A stretch of 64,000 bases of DNA from Mesorhizobium kowhaii (GCF_003253745.1 NZ_MZXV01000070.1:124001-188000), one strand, 5' to 3'; counted from the stretch's first letter, positions 8,133 to 17,463 are shown. Program-made: numbers and translations. Notes: a model not told the origin generated them from the letters alone.

Positions 8133-9629
8133 ATGCGCATGAGCGAACTCAGTCACAAGGACTGGATCTGCAAGGCATCCGCGATCCGTTTTCGCGACAG
8201 GGCATTCATCGACGGCAAGACGGTCCCCGCGCGTTCGGGCCGGACCTTCGCCAGCATCAATCCGGCCACCGGCGAAACGCTGGCCGAGGTGGCGTCGTGC
8301 GGCGAGGAAGATGTCGATCTGGCTGTTGCCGCCGCGCGGCGCAGTTTCGAGGCCGGCGTCTGGTCCCGCACGAACCCGGCGCATCGCAAGGAGGTGCTGC
8401 TGCGGCTGGCGCGGCTGCTGCGCGAAAACCTGCAGGAGCTTGCCCTGCTCGAGTCGCTCGATATGGGCAAGCTCGTCACGGATGCGGCGACGGTCGACGT
8501 CCCGGGTTCGGCGGCGATCTTCCAGTGGTATGGCGAGGCCATCGACAAGATCTATGACGAAGTGGCGCCGACCGGCGGCAGCGATCTGGTGCTGGTGCGG
8601 CGCGAGCCGCTCGGCGTAATCGGTGCCGTGGTTCCGTGGAATTTCCCGCTCGATATGGCGACCTGGAAATGCGCGCCGGCGCTGGCAGCGGGCAATTCCG
8701 TGGTGCTGAAGCCGGCGGAGCAGTCGCCTTTCTCGGCGCTCAGGCTGGCGGAACTCGCCATGGAGGCGGGCCTGCCCGCCGGTGTGCTCAATGTCGTGCC
8801 TGGCCTTGGCGAGACGGCCGGCCAGGCGCTCGGCCGCCACATGGATGTGGATTGCCTGGCCTTCACCGGATCGACCGCGGTCGGCAAGATGTTCCTGCAA
8901 TATTCCGGTCAGTCGAACATGAAGCAGGTCTGGCTCGAGACAGGCGGCAAGAGCCCGAACCTTGTCTTCGCCGATTGCGGCAATCTCGATGCGGCGGCCG
9001 ACATGGCGGCGTTCGGCATCTTCTTCAACCAGGGCGAGGTCTGTTCGGCCAATTCGCGCCTGCTCGTGCAACGCTCCATCAAGGATGCCTTCGTGGAGAA
9101 ATTGGCTGATCGCGCGGCGGCCACCCAGCCCGGCGATCCGCTCGACCCGGCCTCGAAAATGGGCGCCATGGTCGATGCCCGCCACGCAGCCAACGTCATG
9201 CGCTTCGTCGAGGCCGGCAAGAAGACCGCGCGCCTGGTTGCCGGCGGCGATCGGGTCACGGTCAATGGTCGCGGCAGCTTCATACAGCCCACCATCTTCG
9301 ACAATGTTGCCCATGACGACCCGATTGCCCGCGATGAGATATTCGGGCCGGTGCTTTCGGTCATAGCCTTCGACGATGAAGAGGAAGCTATCCGTATTGC
9401 CAATGACAGCCCGTACGGGCTGGCTGCATCGCTCTGGACCGACAGTCTTTCGCGCGCGCACCGCGTTGCCGGCCGGCTCCGCGCCGGCACGGTTTCAGTC
9501 AACACGGTCGATGCGCTGAGCCCGATGACGCCGTTCGGCGGCATCAAGCAATCCGGCTTCGGCCGCGACCTGTCGCTGCATGCGCTGGACAAGTACACCG
9601 CGCTGAAAACGACATGGATCAAATATTGA
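8133..9629 (+). CDS. NAD(P)-dependent aldehyde dehydrogenase (PuuC-like)
   Basis: This 498-aa enzyme oxidises an aldehyde to its acid. Visible are the cofactor motif VVPWNFPLDMATWK, general base Glu269 in LETGGKSPN, catalytic Cys304 in FFNQGEVCSANSR, and EIFGPVLSV. The C-terminus (SLHALDKYTALKTTWIKY) and overall pattern are closest to gamma-glutamyl-gamma-aminobutyraldehyde dehydrogenase PuuC, implying an amino-aldehyde. ATG 8133 has a GGGGGAAGG ribosome site. It ends the 5697-9629 gene set; a LysR gene follows after 50 bp. Exact substrate is unproven. Confidence 0.9.
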   Translation: MRMSELSHKDWICKASAIRFRDRAFIDGKTVPARSGRTFASINPATGETLAEVASCGEEDVDLAVAAARRSFEAGVWSRTNPAHRKEVLLRLARLLRENLQELALLESLDMGKLVTDAATVDVPGSAAIFQWYGEAIDKIYDEVAPTGGSDLVLVRREPLGVIGAVVPWNFPLDMATWKCAPALAAGNSVVLKPAEQSPFSALRLAELAMEAGLPAGVLNVVPGLGETAGQALGRHMDVDCLAFTGSTAVGKMFLQYSGQSNMKQVWLETGGKSPNLVFADCGNLDAAADMAAFGIFFNQGEVCSANSRLLVQRSIKDAFVEKLADRAAATQPGDPLDPASKMGAMVDARHAANVMRFVEAGKKTARLVAGGDRVTVNGRGSFIQPTIFDNVAHDDPIARDEIFGPVLSVIAFDDEEEAIRIANDSPYGLAASLWTDSLSRAHRVAGRLRAGTVSVNTVDALSPMTPFGGIKQSGFGRDLSLHALDKYTALKTTWIKY

Positions 9630-9679
9630 GGCAGAGCGGGCGCTTGATCGCAGCGCCCAAACCGGCAACATAGCCGCCC

Positions 9680-10615
9680 ATGCCGCTACGCTTCACGCTG
9701 AGACAACTGGAATATTTCGTCGCCGTCGGCGAAGCCGGCTCCATTACCAAGGCGGCCGAACAGGTCAATGTTTCGCCGCCCTCGATCTCGGCGTCCATAG
9801 CGCAGCTTGAGGCCGAGTTCGGCGTCCAGCTTTTTGTGCGCAAGCATTCGCATGGCCTGTCGCTCACGGCTGGCGGGCGCGTTTTCCTCAAGGAGGCCGC
9901 CAGGCTGCTGGCCGACGCGGACGCCCTGCACGACATCGCCGGCGACATCGCCGAGAAGGTGCGCGGGCCACTGGCGGTTGGATGTCTGCTGACCTTCGCG
10001 CAGATCGTCATGCCGACCCTGCGCATGAAGTTCGAGCGCGCCTATCCCGAGGTGCGGTTCCGGCAGTTCGAACGCAATCAGGGCCAGTTGCTCGAAATGT
10101 TGCAGCGAGGCGAAATCGACGCGGCGCTGACTTACGATCTCGAACTGTCGCAGGACACGACGTTCGAACCGCTGATGCTGGTGCCGGCCTATGTCATGCT
10201 GCCGCAGGGGCACCGCTTCGCCGGCAAGGCTTCCATCACGACGGAAGAATTGGCCGACGAGCCGATGGTGCTGCTCGACCTGCCATACAGCCGCGAATAT
10301 TTCCTTTCGGCCTTTCATTCACGGGGGATCCGGCCGAACATTGCAGAGCGCACCGGCGACATCGCGGTGATGCGTTCGATGGTTGCGAACGGCTTCGGTT
10401 ACGGCATCGCCAACATGCGGCCGCTCAACACGCTGGCGCCAGACGGCAAGCCGCTGGTCTTCGTGCCTCTGGAGGGGGATTTGCGGCCTTTGACCATGGG
10501 GGTTGCATTGCCCAACGCCGAGCACCGCACCCAGACGGTGCAGGCATTCATCGATCATTGCCGCCGTTTCGTCGTCGAACAGGGCGTGTTCGGCAGCGGG
10601 CGGGTCGTGGAATAG
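9680..10615 (+). CDS. LysR family transcriptional regulator
   Basis: The 311-aa protein has the N-terminal winged helix-turn-helix (FTLRQLEYFVAVGEAGSITKAAEQVNVSP) followed by a LysR substrate-binding domain that would sense a small effector. It follows the aldehyde dehydrogenase on the same strand and converges with the argE-like gene. It probably controls the surrounding catabolic genes, perhaps including the divergent pair at 11.8-12.1 kb, whose spacer has a palindrome. The effector is unknown. Confidence 0.9.
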   Translation: MPLRFTLRQLEYFVAVGEAGSITKAAEQVNVSPPSISASIAQLEAEFGVQLFVRKHSHGLSLTAGGRVFLKEAARLLADADALHDIAGDIAEKVRGPLAVGCLLTFAQIVMPTLRMKFERAYPEVRFRQFERNQGQLLEMLQRGEIDAALTYDLELSQDTTFEPLMLVPAYVMLPQGHRFAGKASITTEELADEPMVLLDLPYSREYFLSAFHSRGIRPNIAERTGDIAVMRSMVANGFGYGIANMRPLNTLAPDGKPLVFVPLEGDLRPLTMGVALPNAEHRTQTVQAFIDHCRRFVVEQGVFGSGRVVE

Positions 10616-10627
10616 CAGCGGCCTCTG

Positions 10628-11794
10628 TCAGGCGACCTGCAACTGTTGTCCGGCAAGCCGCCGCAGCAGATTGTCCAGCATGTCGTCGCAGCGGCGCATC
10701 TGTTCGACGCTGACGAATTCGTCCGGTCTGTGCCCTTGCGCCATCGAGCCCGGTCCGCACACGATGGTCGGCGTGCCTAGGTCGCGGCTGAACAATCCAC
10801 CTTCGGTGCCGAAGGCAACCTTGATGGTATCGTTGGCGCCGGTCAACGACTTGACGAAGGCTACGGCCTGCGAATTCGCCGGCGTGTCCAGCCCCGGATA
10901 GGTGTTGGTGATATCGATGTCGATGGCAGCTTCTGGCGCGATCGCTGAAGCGGCAGTGGCAATGCGCGCCGCCGCCGCGCGCAACCCATCGAGGATTTGG
11001 TCGGGATTGTCGGCCGCGACATTGCGGATCTCGAAGTCGAGCTGGCAGAGGTTCGGCACGATGTTGAGCGCCACGCCGGCGTTGATCTTGCCGACGTGGA
11101 CGGTGGTGTAGGGAATGTCGTAGTCGCCGTCGCGTACGCCATCGCGCGCCAGCCGATCCTGTTCTTGGCGCAGTGCGGAGACGAAGTCGCAGCCGAGATG
11201 AATGGCATTGAGCGCCAGCGGAGCCAGCGCCGAATGGCCTTCCCGTCCCCTGCAGATTGCGCGTGCCGCAAGCTTGCCCTTGTGGCCGGTCGCCACCTGC
11301 ATATTGGTCGGCTCGCCGACGATGCACAGCAATGGCCGGTGCGGCGCCGAACGCAGCATGTCGATCAGGCTGTGCACGCCGATGCAGCCGATCTCCTCGT
11401 CGTAGGAAAGCGCCAGATGCAAGGGCATTTGCAGGCACATCTTCGAGGCCTTGAGGCAGGCCGCGAGCGCGCAGGCCACGAAACCCTTCATGTCGGCTGC
11501 GCCGCGGCCGTACAGCCTGCCGTCGCGCGCGCTCATCTCGAAAGGTGGCAGCGTCCAGTCCTGGCCGTCGATGGGGACGACATCGGTGTGGCCGGACAGC
11601 ATGACGCCAGGAGCATCGGCCGGGCCGATGGTGGCGAAGAGGTTGGCCTTATGGCCGTCCGCGCTGCGGATGATCTGGCATGCAATGCCCTGTGCCGCCA
11701 GCAGGTCTGTCACGTAGCCGATGAGATCGAGGTTCGAAACACGGCTCACCGTCGGGAATGCGATCAGCTTTTCAAGGATCTGGATGCTGTCCAT
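10628..11794 (-). CDS. argE: Acetylornithine deacetylase-like M20 metallohydrolase
   Basis: This 388-aa M20-family amidohydrolase has metal-ligand motifs SGHTDVVP, GRGAADMKG and DEEIGCIG, in the spacing of ArgE. ArgE removes acetate from N-acetylornithine. Because the gene sits in a catabolic neighbourhood next to a methylamine-dehydrogenase-like flavoprotein and far from other arginine genes, it may act on another N-acylated amino acid. It is divergent from the gene at 12072. The family call is firm; the symbol is a best guess. Confidence 0.82.
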   Translation of the reverse strand: MDSIQILEKLIAFPTVSRVSNLDLIGYVTDLLAAQGIACQIIRSADGHKANLFATIGPADAPGVMLSGHTDVVPIDGQDWTLPPFEMSARDGRLYGRGAADMKGFVACALAACLKASKMCLQMPLHLALSYDEEIGCIGVHSLIDMLRSAPHRPLLCIVGEPTNMQVATGHKGKLAARAICRGREGHSALAPLALNAIHLGCDFVSALRQEQDRLARDGVRDGDYDIPYTTVHVGKINAGVALNIVPNLCQLDFEIRNVAADNPDQILDGLRAAAARIATAASAIAPEAAIDIDITNTYPGLDTPANSQAVAFVKSLTGANDTIKVAFGTEGGLFSRDLGTPTIVCGPGSMAQGHRPDEFVSVEQMRRCDDMLDNLLRRLAGQQLQVA

Positions 11795-11885
11795 GCGTCG
11801 TATGTCTCATTGGCCGTGGGCGCTATCTAGCATCGCGTGGCCACGGCCTTGAAGTCGCATTTGGCTCAACAGGGATTCACCGGAT

Positions 11886-11926
11886 GCTAATCCAGGCGGC
11901 GGGGGCTGATTAGGCGCGTCCTAATC
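11886..11926. promoter_or_regulatory. Candidate operator: palindrome in the divergent spacer
   Basis: GATTAGG and CCTAATC form a perfect inverted repeat separated by CGCGT (11908-11926). A related half-site, GCTAATCC, lies 22 bp to the left (11886-11893). Both fall in the spacer between the argE-like gene and the TMADH-like gene, where a shared regulator would bind. The nearby LysR protein is a candidate, though the repeat lacks a clear T-N11-A core. Confidence 0.4.
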
Positions 11927-12071
11927 GGCACAGAAGAAATCTGTAGTTTTCCGGCACGCGCCGCAACTTATGAGTAGGTTCACGGCATCTGCCCACTGGG
12001 CGGACCGGCTTGCGCCAAGGTTCAAAACCATCACGCATGCCGCGAGGCGACGCTGGCAGGAAGGAAGCACC

Positions 12072-14141
12072 ATGCGTGATCCACGCTACGATATTCTGTT
12101 CGAGCCTGTGAAGATCGGTCCGCTGACCGCCAAGAACCGCTTCTACCAGGTGCCGCACTGCAATGGCGGCGGCTATCGCGATCCGTCGGCAGCGGCTGAG
12201 ATGCGTCGCATCAAGTCGGAAGGTGGCTGGGGTGTCATCTTCACCGAGCAGACCGAGATGCACCACACCTCCGAGATCACGCCCTTCATCGAGCTCAGGC
12301 TGTGGGACGACGCCGATATCCCGGCGCTCGCCAGGATGGCCAAAGCCATGCATCAGCATGGCGCGCTGGCCGGCATCCAGCTCGCCTATTCCGGGATCAA
12401 CGGCCCGAACCTCTACACCAAGGAAGTGCCGCGTGGACCGTCGGCCTTGCCGATCCGCACCTTCACCAACGATCCGGTTCAGGCGCGCGCCATGGACAAG
12501 CAGGATATACGCGACCTGCGCCGCTGGCACCGCAATGCCTTCAAACGCGCGAAGCTGGCGGGTTTCGACCTGGTGTGTCTCTACGGCGCGCATGGTTTCG
12601 GCATCATCCAGCACTTCCTGTCCACCGCCACCAACCAGCGCAGCGACGAATATGGCGGCTCGCTGGAAAACCGCTCGCGGCTGATGCGCGAGCTGATCGA
12701 GGAGGGTCGCGATGCCATCGGTGACACCTGCGGCCTGACACTGCGGCTGTCGCTCGACGAGATGATCGGCGAGCTTGGCTTCGCCAATTCCGAAGTGCGC
12801 GACATGATCGAGATGCATGCCGACCTGCCCGACCTCTGGGACCTGGCGCATGGCGCCTGGGAGGATTGTTCGGGGCCGTCGCGCTTCAAGGAGGAGGCCG
12901 CGCAGGAGAGCCTGGTCTCCGGCATCAAGACGCTGACGTCGAAGCCGGTCGTCGGCGTCGGTCGCTTCACCTCGCCGGATGTCATGGTCAGGATGATCAG
13001 GTCCGGTACGCTCGATTTCATCGGCTGCGCGCGCCCGTCGATTGCCGATCCCTTTCTGCCGAAGAAGGTGGAAGAGGGGCGGATCGAGGACATTCGCGAA
13101 TGCATCGGCTGCAACATCTGCATCACAGGCGACATGACCATGTCGATCTCGCGCTGCACGCAGAACCCGACCTTCATGGAGGAGTGGCGCAAGGGTTGGC
13201 ATCCGGAGCGGATGCAGGCCAAGGGCGACAGCGACAGCGTGCTGATCGTCGGCGCCGGCCCTGCCGGGCTGGAGGCCGCCCGCGCACTCGGCCTGCGCGG
13301 CTACCAGGTGGCCATCGCCGAAGCCGGCACCGAGCTCGGCGGTCGCGTGGCGCGCGAATGCCGCTTGCCTGGCCTCTCCGCTTGGGGCCGCGTGCGCGAC
13401 TATCGCCAGTATCAGCTCAGCCAGATGTCCAATGTCGACGTCTATTTCGAAAGCCGATTGTCGGCCGAGGACATCCTGGCCTTCGGTTTTCAGAACATTG
13501 CCATCGCCACCGGCTCGATATGGCGCCGCGACGGCGTGGCGCGCGCGCATGTCGTGCCGATGCCGGTCGACCCGGCCATGCCGGTCTACACGCCGGACGA
13601 CTTGATGGGCGGCAATGTGCCGACCGGCAACGTCGTGCTGTTTGACGACGACCACTACTATATGGGTGGCGTTCTGGCTGAACTGATGGCGCGCGACGGC
13701 GCCAGGGTGACGCTGGTGACGCCGTCCGCCTATGTGTCCGACTGGACCCGCAACACGCTGGAGCAAGGCGCCATCCATCGCCGGCTGGCCGAGCTCGGCG
13801 TCGAGATCGTGCTAAACCGGATCGTGACGCGCATTGTGCCGGATGGTGTTGCCACTGCCTGTGCTTATACGGGCACCCGACATGACATCGCCGCAGACGC
13901 CGTGGTGCTGGTGACGTCGCGCCAACAGGACGATGGAGTCTGGCGCGAATTGAAGGCGCGGCGGGACGAGTGGGCCGATAGCGGCATTCGCTCGATCAAG
14001 GTCATCGGCGATGCCGAGGCGCCGGGCCCGATCGCCTGGGCGACCTACGCCGGCCATCGTTTCGCTCGTGAGCTGGACGAACTCGATATCGGCGACGCGC
14101 TGCCCTTCCGGCGAGAAGTGACGGCACTGGCCGCGGAATAG
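12072..14141 (+). CDS. Trimethylamine dehydrogenase-family flavoprotein (FMN, 4Fe-4S; DgcA-like demethylase)
   Basis: The 689-aa protein has the full TMADH layout: an FMN barrel (1-about 340), a 4Fe-4S motif with Cys344, 347, 350 and 362, and a C-terminal dinucleotide-binding part beginning VLIVGAGPAGLEAARAL. Cys30 in FYQVPHC matches the residue that links FMN covalently in TMADH, and Tyr171/His174 (YGAH) match active-site residues. Two substrate-cage aromatics are changed: Gln60 for Tyr60 and Asp354 for Trp355. It therefore probably demethylates a secondary or carboxylated methylamine, such as dimethylamine or dimethylglycine, rather than trimethylamine. AGGAAGG precedes ATG 12072. Confidence 0.85.
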   Translation: MRDPRYDILFEPVKIGPLTAKNRFYQVPHCNGGGYRDPSAAAEMRRIKSEGGWGVIFTEQTEMHHTSEITPFIELRLWDDADIPALARMAKAMHQHGALAGIQLAYSGINGPNLYTKEVPRGPSALPIRTFTNDPVQARAMDKQDIRDLRRWHRNAFKRAKLAGFDLVCLYGAHGFGIIQHFLSTATNQRSDEYGGSLENRSRLMRELIEEGRDAIGDTCGLTLRLSLDEMIGELGFANSEVRDMIEMHADLPDLWDLAHGAWEDCSGPSRFKEEAAQESLVSGIKTLTSKPVVGVGRFTSPDVMVRMIRSGTLDFIGCARPSIADPFLPKKVEEGRIEDIRECIGCNICITGDMTMSISRCTQNPTFMEEWRKGWHPERMQAKGDSDSVLIVGAGPAGLEAARALGLRGYQVAIAEAGTELGGRVARECRLPGLSAWGRVRDYRQYQLSQMSNVDVYFESRLSAEDILAFGFQNIAIATGSIWRRDGVARAHVVPMPVDPAMPVYTPDDLMGGNVPTGNVVLFDDDHYYMGGVLAELMARDGARVTLVTPSAYVSDWTRNTLEQGAIHRRLAELGVEIVLNRIVTRIVPDGVATACAYTGTRHDIAADAVVLVTSRQQDDGVWRELKARRDEWADSGIRSIKVIGDAEAPGPIAWATYAGHRFARELDELDIGDALPFRREVTALAAE

Positions 14142-14890
14142 AGGACGGGATCCTTAACCCAGGCTTTTGGGAGATCGTGTTGGGAAGCGCGATCTCTAGC
14201 GGAAATGACGGTATTTTTTTTACCTGCCGCGAAGATGGATCTGTGCCAGCCTGTGAAAAAAATCGACCGGTCCTATCGATAGTCCGCGAAAGGAGAAGTT
14301 TCCCGAAGTGTCCGGGGTTCGAGTCGGGAGACCGCTACATCGCAAGACCCACTATCGAAGTGGCGCTATTTTGCTATCGGAAGCTAGTTACCAAACTGCA
14401 ATTTTCGACGGTCGCCGCACGTGGGAGGGCGTCCAAGCTCGAATGGGAGGAGGGGGCGGCTTGTCTGAGGCGGTCGTTCGATCGCGCGTCCGATCAACTC
14501 GAAGAGCGGAACTGCAGACCGGCGCGTCCGCTGCCCGAAGAATTAGGAATCGCCTGAATCTATAACGGCAACATCGCCTGGCTTCTTGTGTAGTGCCTTC
14601 GCAGTTCGCCTAGATTTCATACCGCGCTACGGGCGAACTTCGAAATCGAAGCGGCACGAGCTGCTCGAAAAACCATCAGCGTAGCTGGATGACCACTGGG
14701 CTGTTGCCATTCACAAAGAGACGCAGAGCCCAGCCACGGGATTTTCGGCTAATTTCTTCGCGCGTCCGTGCAGATAAAGTGCTTGCGTGCAACAACTCGG
14801 TACGTTGCAGGAGCAGGCTCTGCGCGATGCGCTCGCCCGAGCGTCCGCAGAAGCAGCGACGTAGGATTTTATGGTGGAGTTCGCTTAGCC
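14142..14890. other. Intergenic stretch without a convincing gene
   Basis: These 750 bp hold only open frames without recognisable motifs or good ribosome sites. A run of eight T at 14213-14220 lies downstream of the TMADH-like stop, but I could not pair a clear stem before it. The right half contains one copy of a repeat shared with 17.44 kb. Probably regulatory or degenerate sequence. Confidence 0.5.
14738..14761 (+). repeat. Dispersed 24-bp repeat, copy 1
   Basis: The block beginning GGGATT and ending GGCTAATTTCTTCGC recurs at 17440-17463 in the same orientation with 21 of 24 bases identical. Weaker similarity extends to the left of both. Each copy lies about 80-130 bp before a small membrane-protein gene (14891 and 17542). 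It could be a shared regulatory element or the remnant of a duplicated segment. Confidence 0.5.
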
Positions 14891-15196
14891 ATGCCGGGGG
14901 TCGCAAGCATAATGCTGGTCGTTGAGTTTGTCTGCGGCGCAGCAAGCGGAATTGCGCTGGGCCGCTGGGTGCCAAGTTTCAGCCTTGGCAGGATAGCCGA
15001 CGGCTTGATCGGCGGCATCGGCGGTCTGCTTTTTGTATGGCCCTCCGCGCGTATTCCGGGTGTTGGGCCCCTCATCGGCCACCACGCCGATGGCCTGACG
15101 CCGACTATGTTGATCGGAGCCGGAATAGCAGGGCTGCTCGGAGGTCTCGTCCTGATTGTGCTGGCCGGTTTCGTCGGGGCACTCATAAGAGGCTGA
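14891..15196 (+). CDS. Small glycine-rich membrane protein (paralogue of the gene at 18106)
   Basis: The 101-aa product has several hydrophobic glycine-rich segments and the pattern VEFVCGAASGIALGRW ... GIGGL ... GAGIAGLLGGLVL. The gene at 18106 shares this almost block for block, so the two are paralogues. No family function is known to me; topology loosely recalls small YeaQ/YmgE-type stress membrane proteins, but I do not assign that. GGTGGAG lies about 10 bp before ATG 14891. Confidence 0.6.
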   Translation: MPGVASIMLVVEFVCGAASGIALGRWVPSFSLGRIADGLIGGIGGLLFVWPSARIPGVGPLIGHHADGLTPTMLIGAGIAGLLGGLVLIVLAGFVGALIRG

Positions 15197-15295
15197 CAGC
15201 TACGAATGAAGACGACGACCGCTAACGCATTACGCTTTCCGCCTCACCGGGTGCGCCACCGCTGGTGATTGCCAGGTATTAACGAGGAGAACAAT

Positions 15296-15553
15296 ATGAG
15301 GAAATTGGCTCTTGCGCTCGCAGTCGCCTCAGCTTTGGCGGGCTGCACCAACGCGGAAAAAGGCGCTGTGATCGGAGGTGTTGGCGGTGCCGCGCTCGGA
15401 ACAGCAGCTGGCGGTAACGACGTGCGAAATGCGGTCGTTGGCGGTGCAATCGGGGCCGTCGCCGGTACCTTGATCGGAGCGGCGGCCGATCGCCGCGGGT
15501 ACTGTCGATACCGGGATCGGAACGGACGAATCTTCGAGGCGCGATGCAGGTGA
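15296..15553 (+). CDS. Small glycine-zipper lipoprotein
   Basis: This 85-aa precursor has a lipoprotein signal peptide ending in the lipobox LAGC (Cys at about residue 16). A glycine-zipper segment follows (GAVIGGVGGAALGTAAGG ... GAIGAVAGTLIGAAA). A short basic C-terminus with two cysteines ends the protein. Proteins of this build are outer-membrane or periplasmic and often stress-induced. GAGGAGA lies five bases before ATG 15296. Function unknown beyond an envelope role. Confidence 0.75.
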   Translation: MRKLALALAVASALAGCTNAEKGAVIGGVGGAALGTAAGGNDVRNAVVGGAIGAVAGTLIGAAADRRGYCRYRDRNGRIFEARCR

Positions 15554-15668
15554 TCGCGTTTCGCTGGATGCGAACTACGCGTGACTGTTTGGCCCGCTGA
15601 GGACTCCTGGGCCGAATCTGGTCCTTCGTCATGAGGGGTCTGTGAGCGACTTCCAGGAACTCACCGCG

Positions 15669-17312
15669 TCAGGGCAAATGACCGAGATGTCGTTTCAATT
15701 CCGCTATCTGCGGCAAGGACCATCCCTGAACATTTGTCACCTCGATCCAGGCGTCTATGTAGTGGGCTGGCGCATAGACATGCCCATGCCCGATCGGCGC
15801 AGTCGTCGCCATAGCCATGTCGAGCGTGAGCTGCAGGAGCGTCACCACCGGGTACCACCGCAGTTCAGGCGAGACGTCTGGACCGCGCGGGGGCTTCATC
15901 CAATCCGGCTCGCGGTAGAGATCGCGATAGTCGAAGAATGTCACCGGGTCGCTCGCATACTGGAGATAGACGATTCGCATCGACCCCCAGACCGAGCCCG
16001 GCGCCGCTGCCACGCCATCCTGGTTCATGAACCGAACAATCGATCCGTCGCGAAAACGGGGAAGCCAAGCAGGCGACTCCAGATTGCGGTCCCTTGTAAA
16101 CGAACGCCAAAGGCTGCTCTGGTAAGGCGGTCCGCTCCACAACGCGCCCTGGAACGGATCTCCGACCACGTCAAACAGGTCGGTTGATCGTTCGGAGTTC
16201 ATCGCACCCAGACTGAGGCCGTGCAGATAGAGCCGCGGGCGGCTGTCTTTGGGAAGCCTGGTCCAATACTCGTAGACATCCCGGAAGAGGGCGCGCGCAG
16301 TGTCGGCTCCGTAATCGGGCTCCACAAGCAGCGACAGCCAGCTGGCAAGGTAGGAGTATTGTACCGCGACGCTCGCGACATCGCCGTTGTGAAGATACTC
16401 CAGGCTGTCCATCGCCGCCGGATCGATCCATCCGCTTCCGGTGGGCGTCACGACGACCAGCACCGAACGCTTGAAACCACCGACCCGTATCAGCTCCTCC
16501 AGCGCGAGCCGCGCTCTTTTTTCCGGACTATCGGCGGATCGCAGCCCGACATAGACGCGGATCGGCTGCAGCGCTTCCTTGTTGGTGAAAGCGCGTATTT
16601 CCTCGCCCGTCGGCCCTGTGGCAACGAACTCGCGCCCCGCCCGTCCCAATTCGTTCCAATCGAGCATTGAGGCGCTGCTGCCGGTCTTGTCGGGATCCGT
16701 CGGCCGTGCAGTCTCCGTTTCGATCAGCGCGTCGTATTGCCTATAGGACGAATCCGCGAGGTGAAGCGCGACACGAAACAGCACGCCGCTGGTGATCGAC
16801 CAGAAAAGCGCAACCGAGACGATGACCCCGGCGACGTTCGAGACCCTCCTCGGCGCAAAGCGGCCAACTCTGGTCGACACGAAACGGATCGTCAGCTGGA
16901 AGAGCCGTGCCAGGGCGATGAGGAGAGCGAACGTCGCCAGTGCGAGCAGACCAACCTTGAGCGGATGCGCGCTTTCAACAAGGTCGACGCCCATCAGCTT
17001 CCGGATCGAGTTTTGCCATTGCGCCGCCCGCCAGAGGAAGATGCAAGCGACGAGCAAACATCCGACAGCGGCGACCACCTTTGCGGCGCGCAGGCCTCGC
17101 GGCGCCGGCAACTCCAGATAGACATAAAGCCACCGCCCGAACACGCCGATGCCATAGCCTGCGGCCAGGGCGAACCCCGAAAGCACTCCTTGGGTCAAAA
17201 AGGTCCGCGGAAGCAGCGTCGGGGTAAGCGAGGCGGCAAAGAACAGCGTGCCTAGAAGCAGGCCTCCGGTCGAGAGCGAATGCCACAGCCCGATCAGCCA
17301 ATGCCGCTTCAT
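15669..17312 (-). CDS. Membrane-anchored alpha/beta-hydrolase family protein (Abhydrolase_9 type)
   Basis: The 547-aa protein has four or five N-terminal membrane helices (from about residue 10 to 190) and a C-terminal hydrolase domain. The nucleophile elbow is GLSLG in LYLHGLSLGAMNSE. This layout matches the Abhydrolase_9 family, whose members are uncharacterised esterase/lipase-like membrane proteins. It lies alone on the minus strand among plus-strand envelope genes. The substrate is unknown. Confidence 0.8.
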   Translation of the reverse strand: MKRHWLIGLWHSLSTGGLLLGTLFFAASLTPTLLPRTFLTQGVLSGFALAAGYGIGVFGRWLYVYLELPAPRGLRAAKVVAAVGCLLVACIFLWRAAQWQNSIRKLMGVDLVESAHPLKVGLLALATFALLIALARLFQLTIRFVSTRVGRFAPRRVSNVAGVIVSVALFWSITSGVLFRVALHLADSSYRQYDALIETETARPTDPDKTGSSASMLDWNELGRAGREFVATGPTGEEIRAFTNKEALQPIRVYVGLRSADSPEKRARLALEELIRVGGFKRSVLVVVTPTGSGWIDPAAMDSLEYLHNGDVASVAVQYSYLASWLSLLVEPDYGADTARALFRDVYEYWTRLPKDSRPRLYLHGLSLGAMNSERSTDLFDVVGDPFQGALWSGPPYQSSLWRSFTRDRNLESPAWLPRFRDGSIVRFMNQDGVAAAPGSVWGSMRIVYLQYASDPVTFFDYRDLYREPDWMKPPRGPDVSPELRWYPVVTLLQLTLDMAMATTAPIGHGHVYAPAHYIDAWIEVTNVQGWSLPQIAELKRHLGHLP

Positions 17313-17439
17313 GCAGACCTCCGGATATGTGACGGCTGTGTACCGTTAAGATGAAGTAATCGCGTGCGGTGATCCGGCGCAAGTCGAAGATTTTCTGTCG
17401 TCTCGGCTGCAATCAAAAAGGGACGGACCGCAAAGGCGT

Positions 17440-17463
17440 GGGATTCCGGGCTAATTTCTTCGC
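17440..17463 (+). repeat. Dispersed 24-bp repeat, copy 2
   Basis: This is the partner of 14738-14761, with three adjacent mismatches in the middle. It lies about 80 bp upstream of the DUF1269 gene. The segment to its left (AAAAAGGGACG...CAAAGG) also resembles the left flank of copy 1. Confidence 0.5.

Noticed and set aside
11910..13778. A 622-codon open frame on the minus strand across the TMADH-like gene
   Set aside because: It is antisense to a gene with clear motifs, has low-complexity His/Arg/Ala-rich composition and no ribosome site; long shadow frames are normal in GC-rich DNA.
14177..14557. A 126-codon plus-strand open frame in the gap after the TMADH-like gene
   Set aside because: No motif, no ribosome site and composition unlike neighbours; not enough to call a gene.
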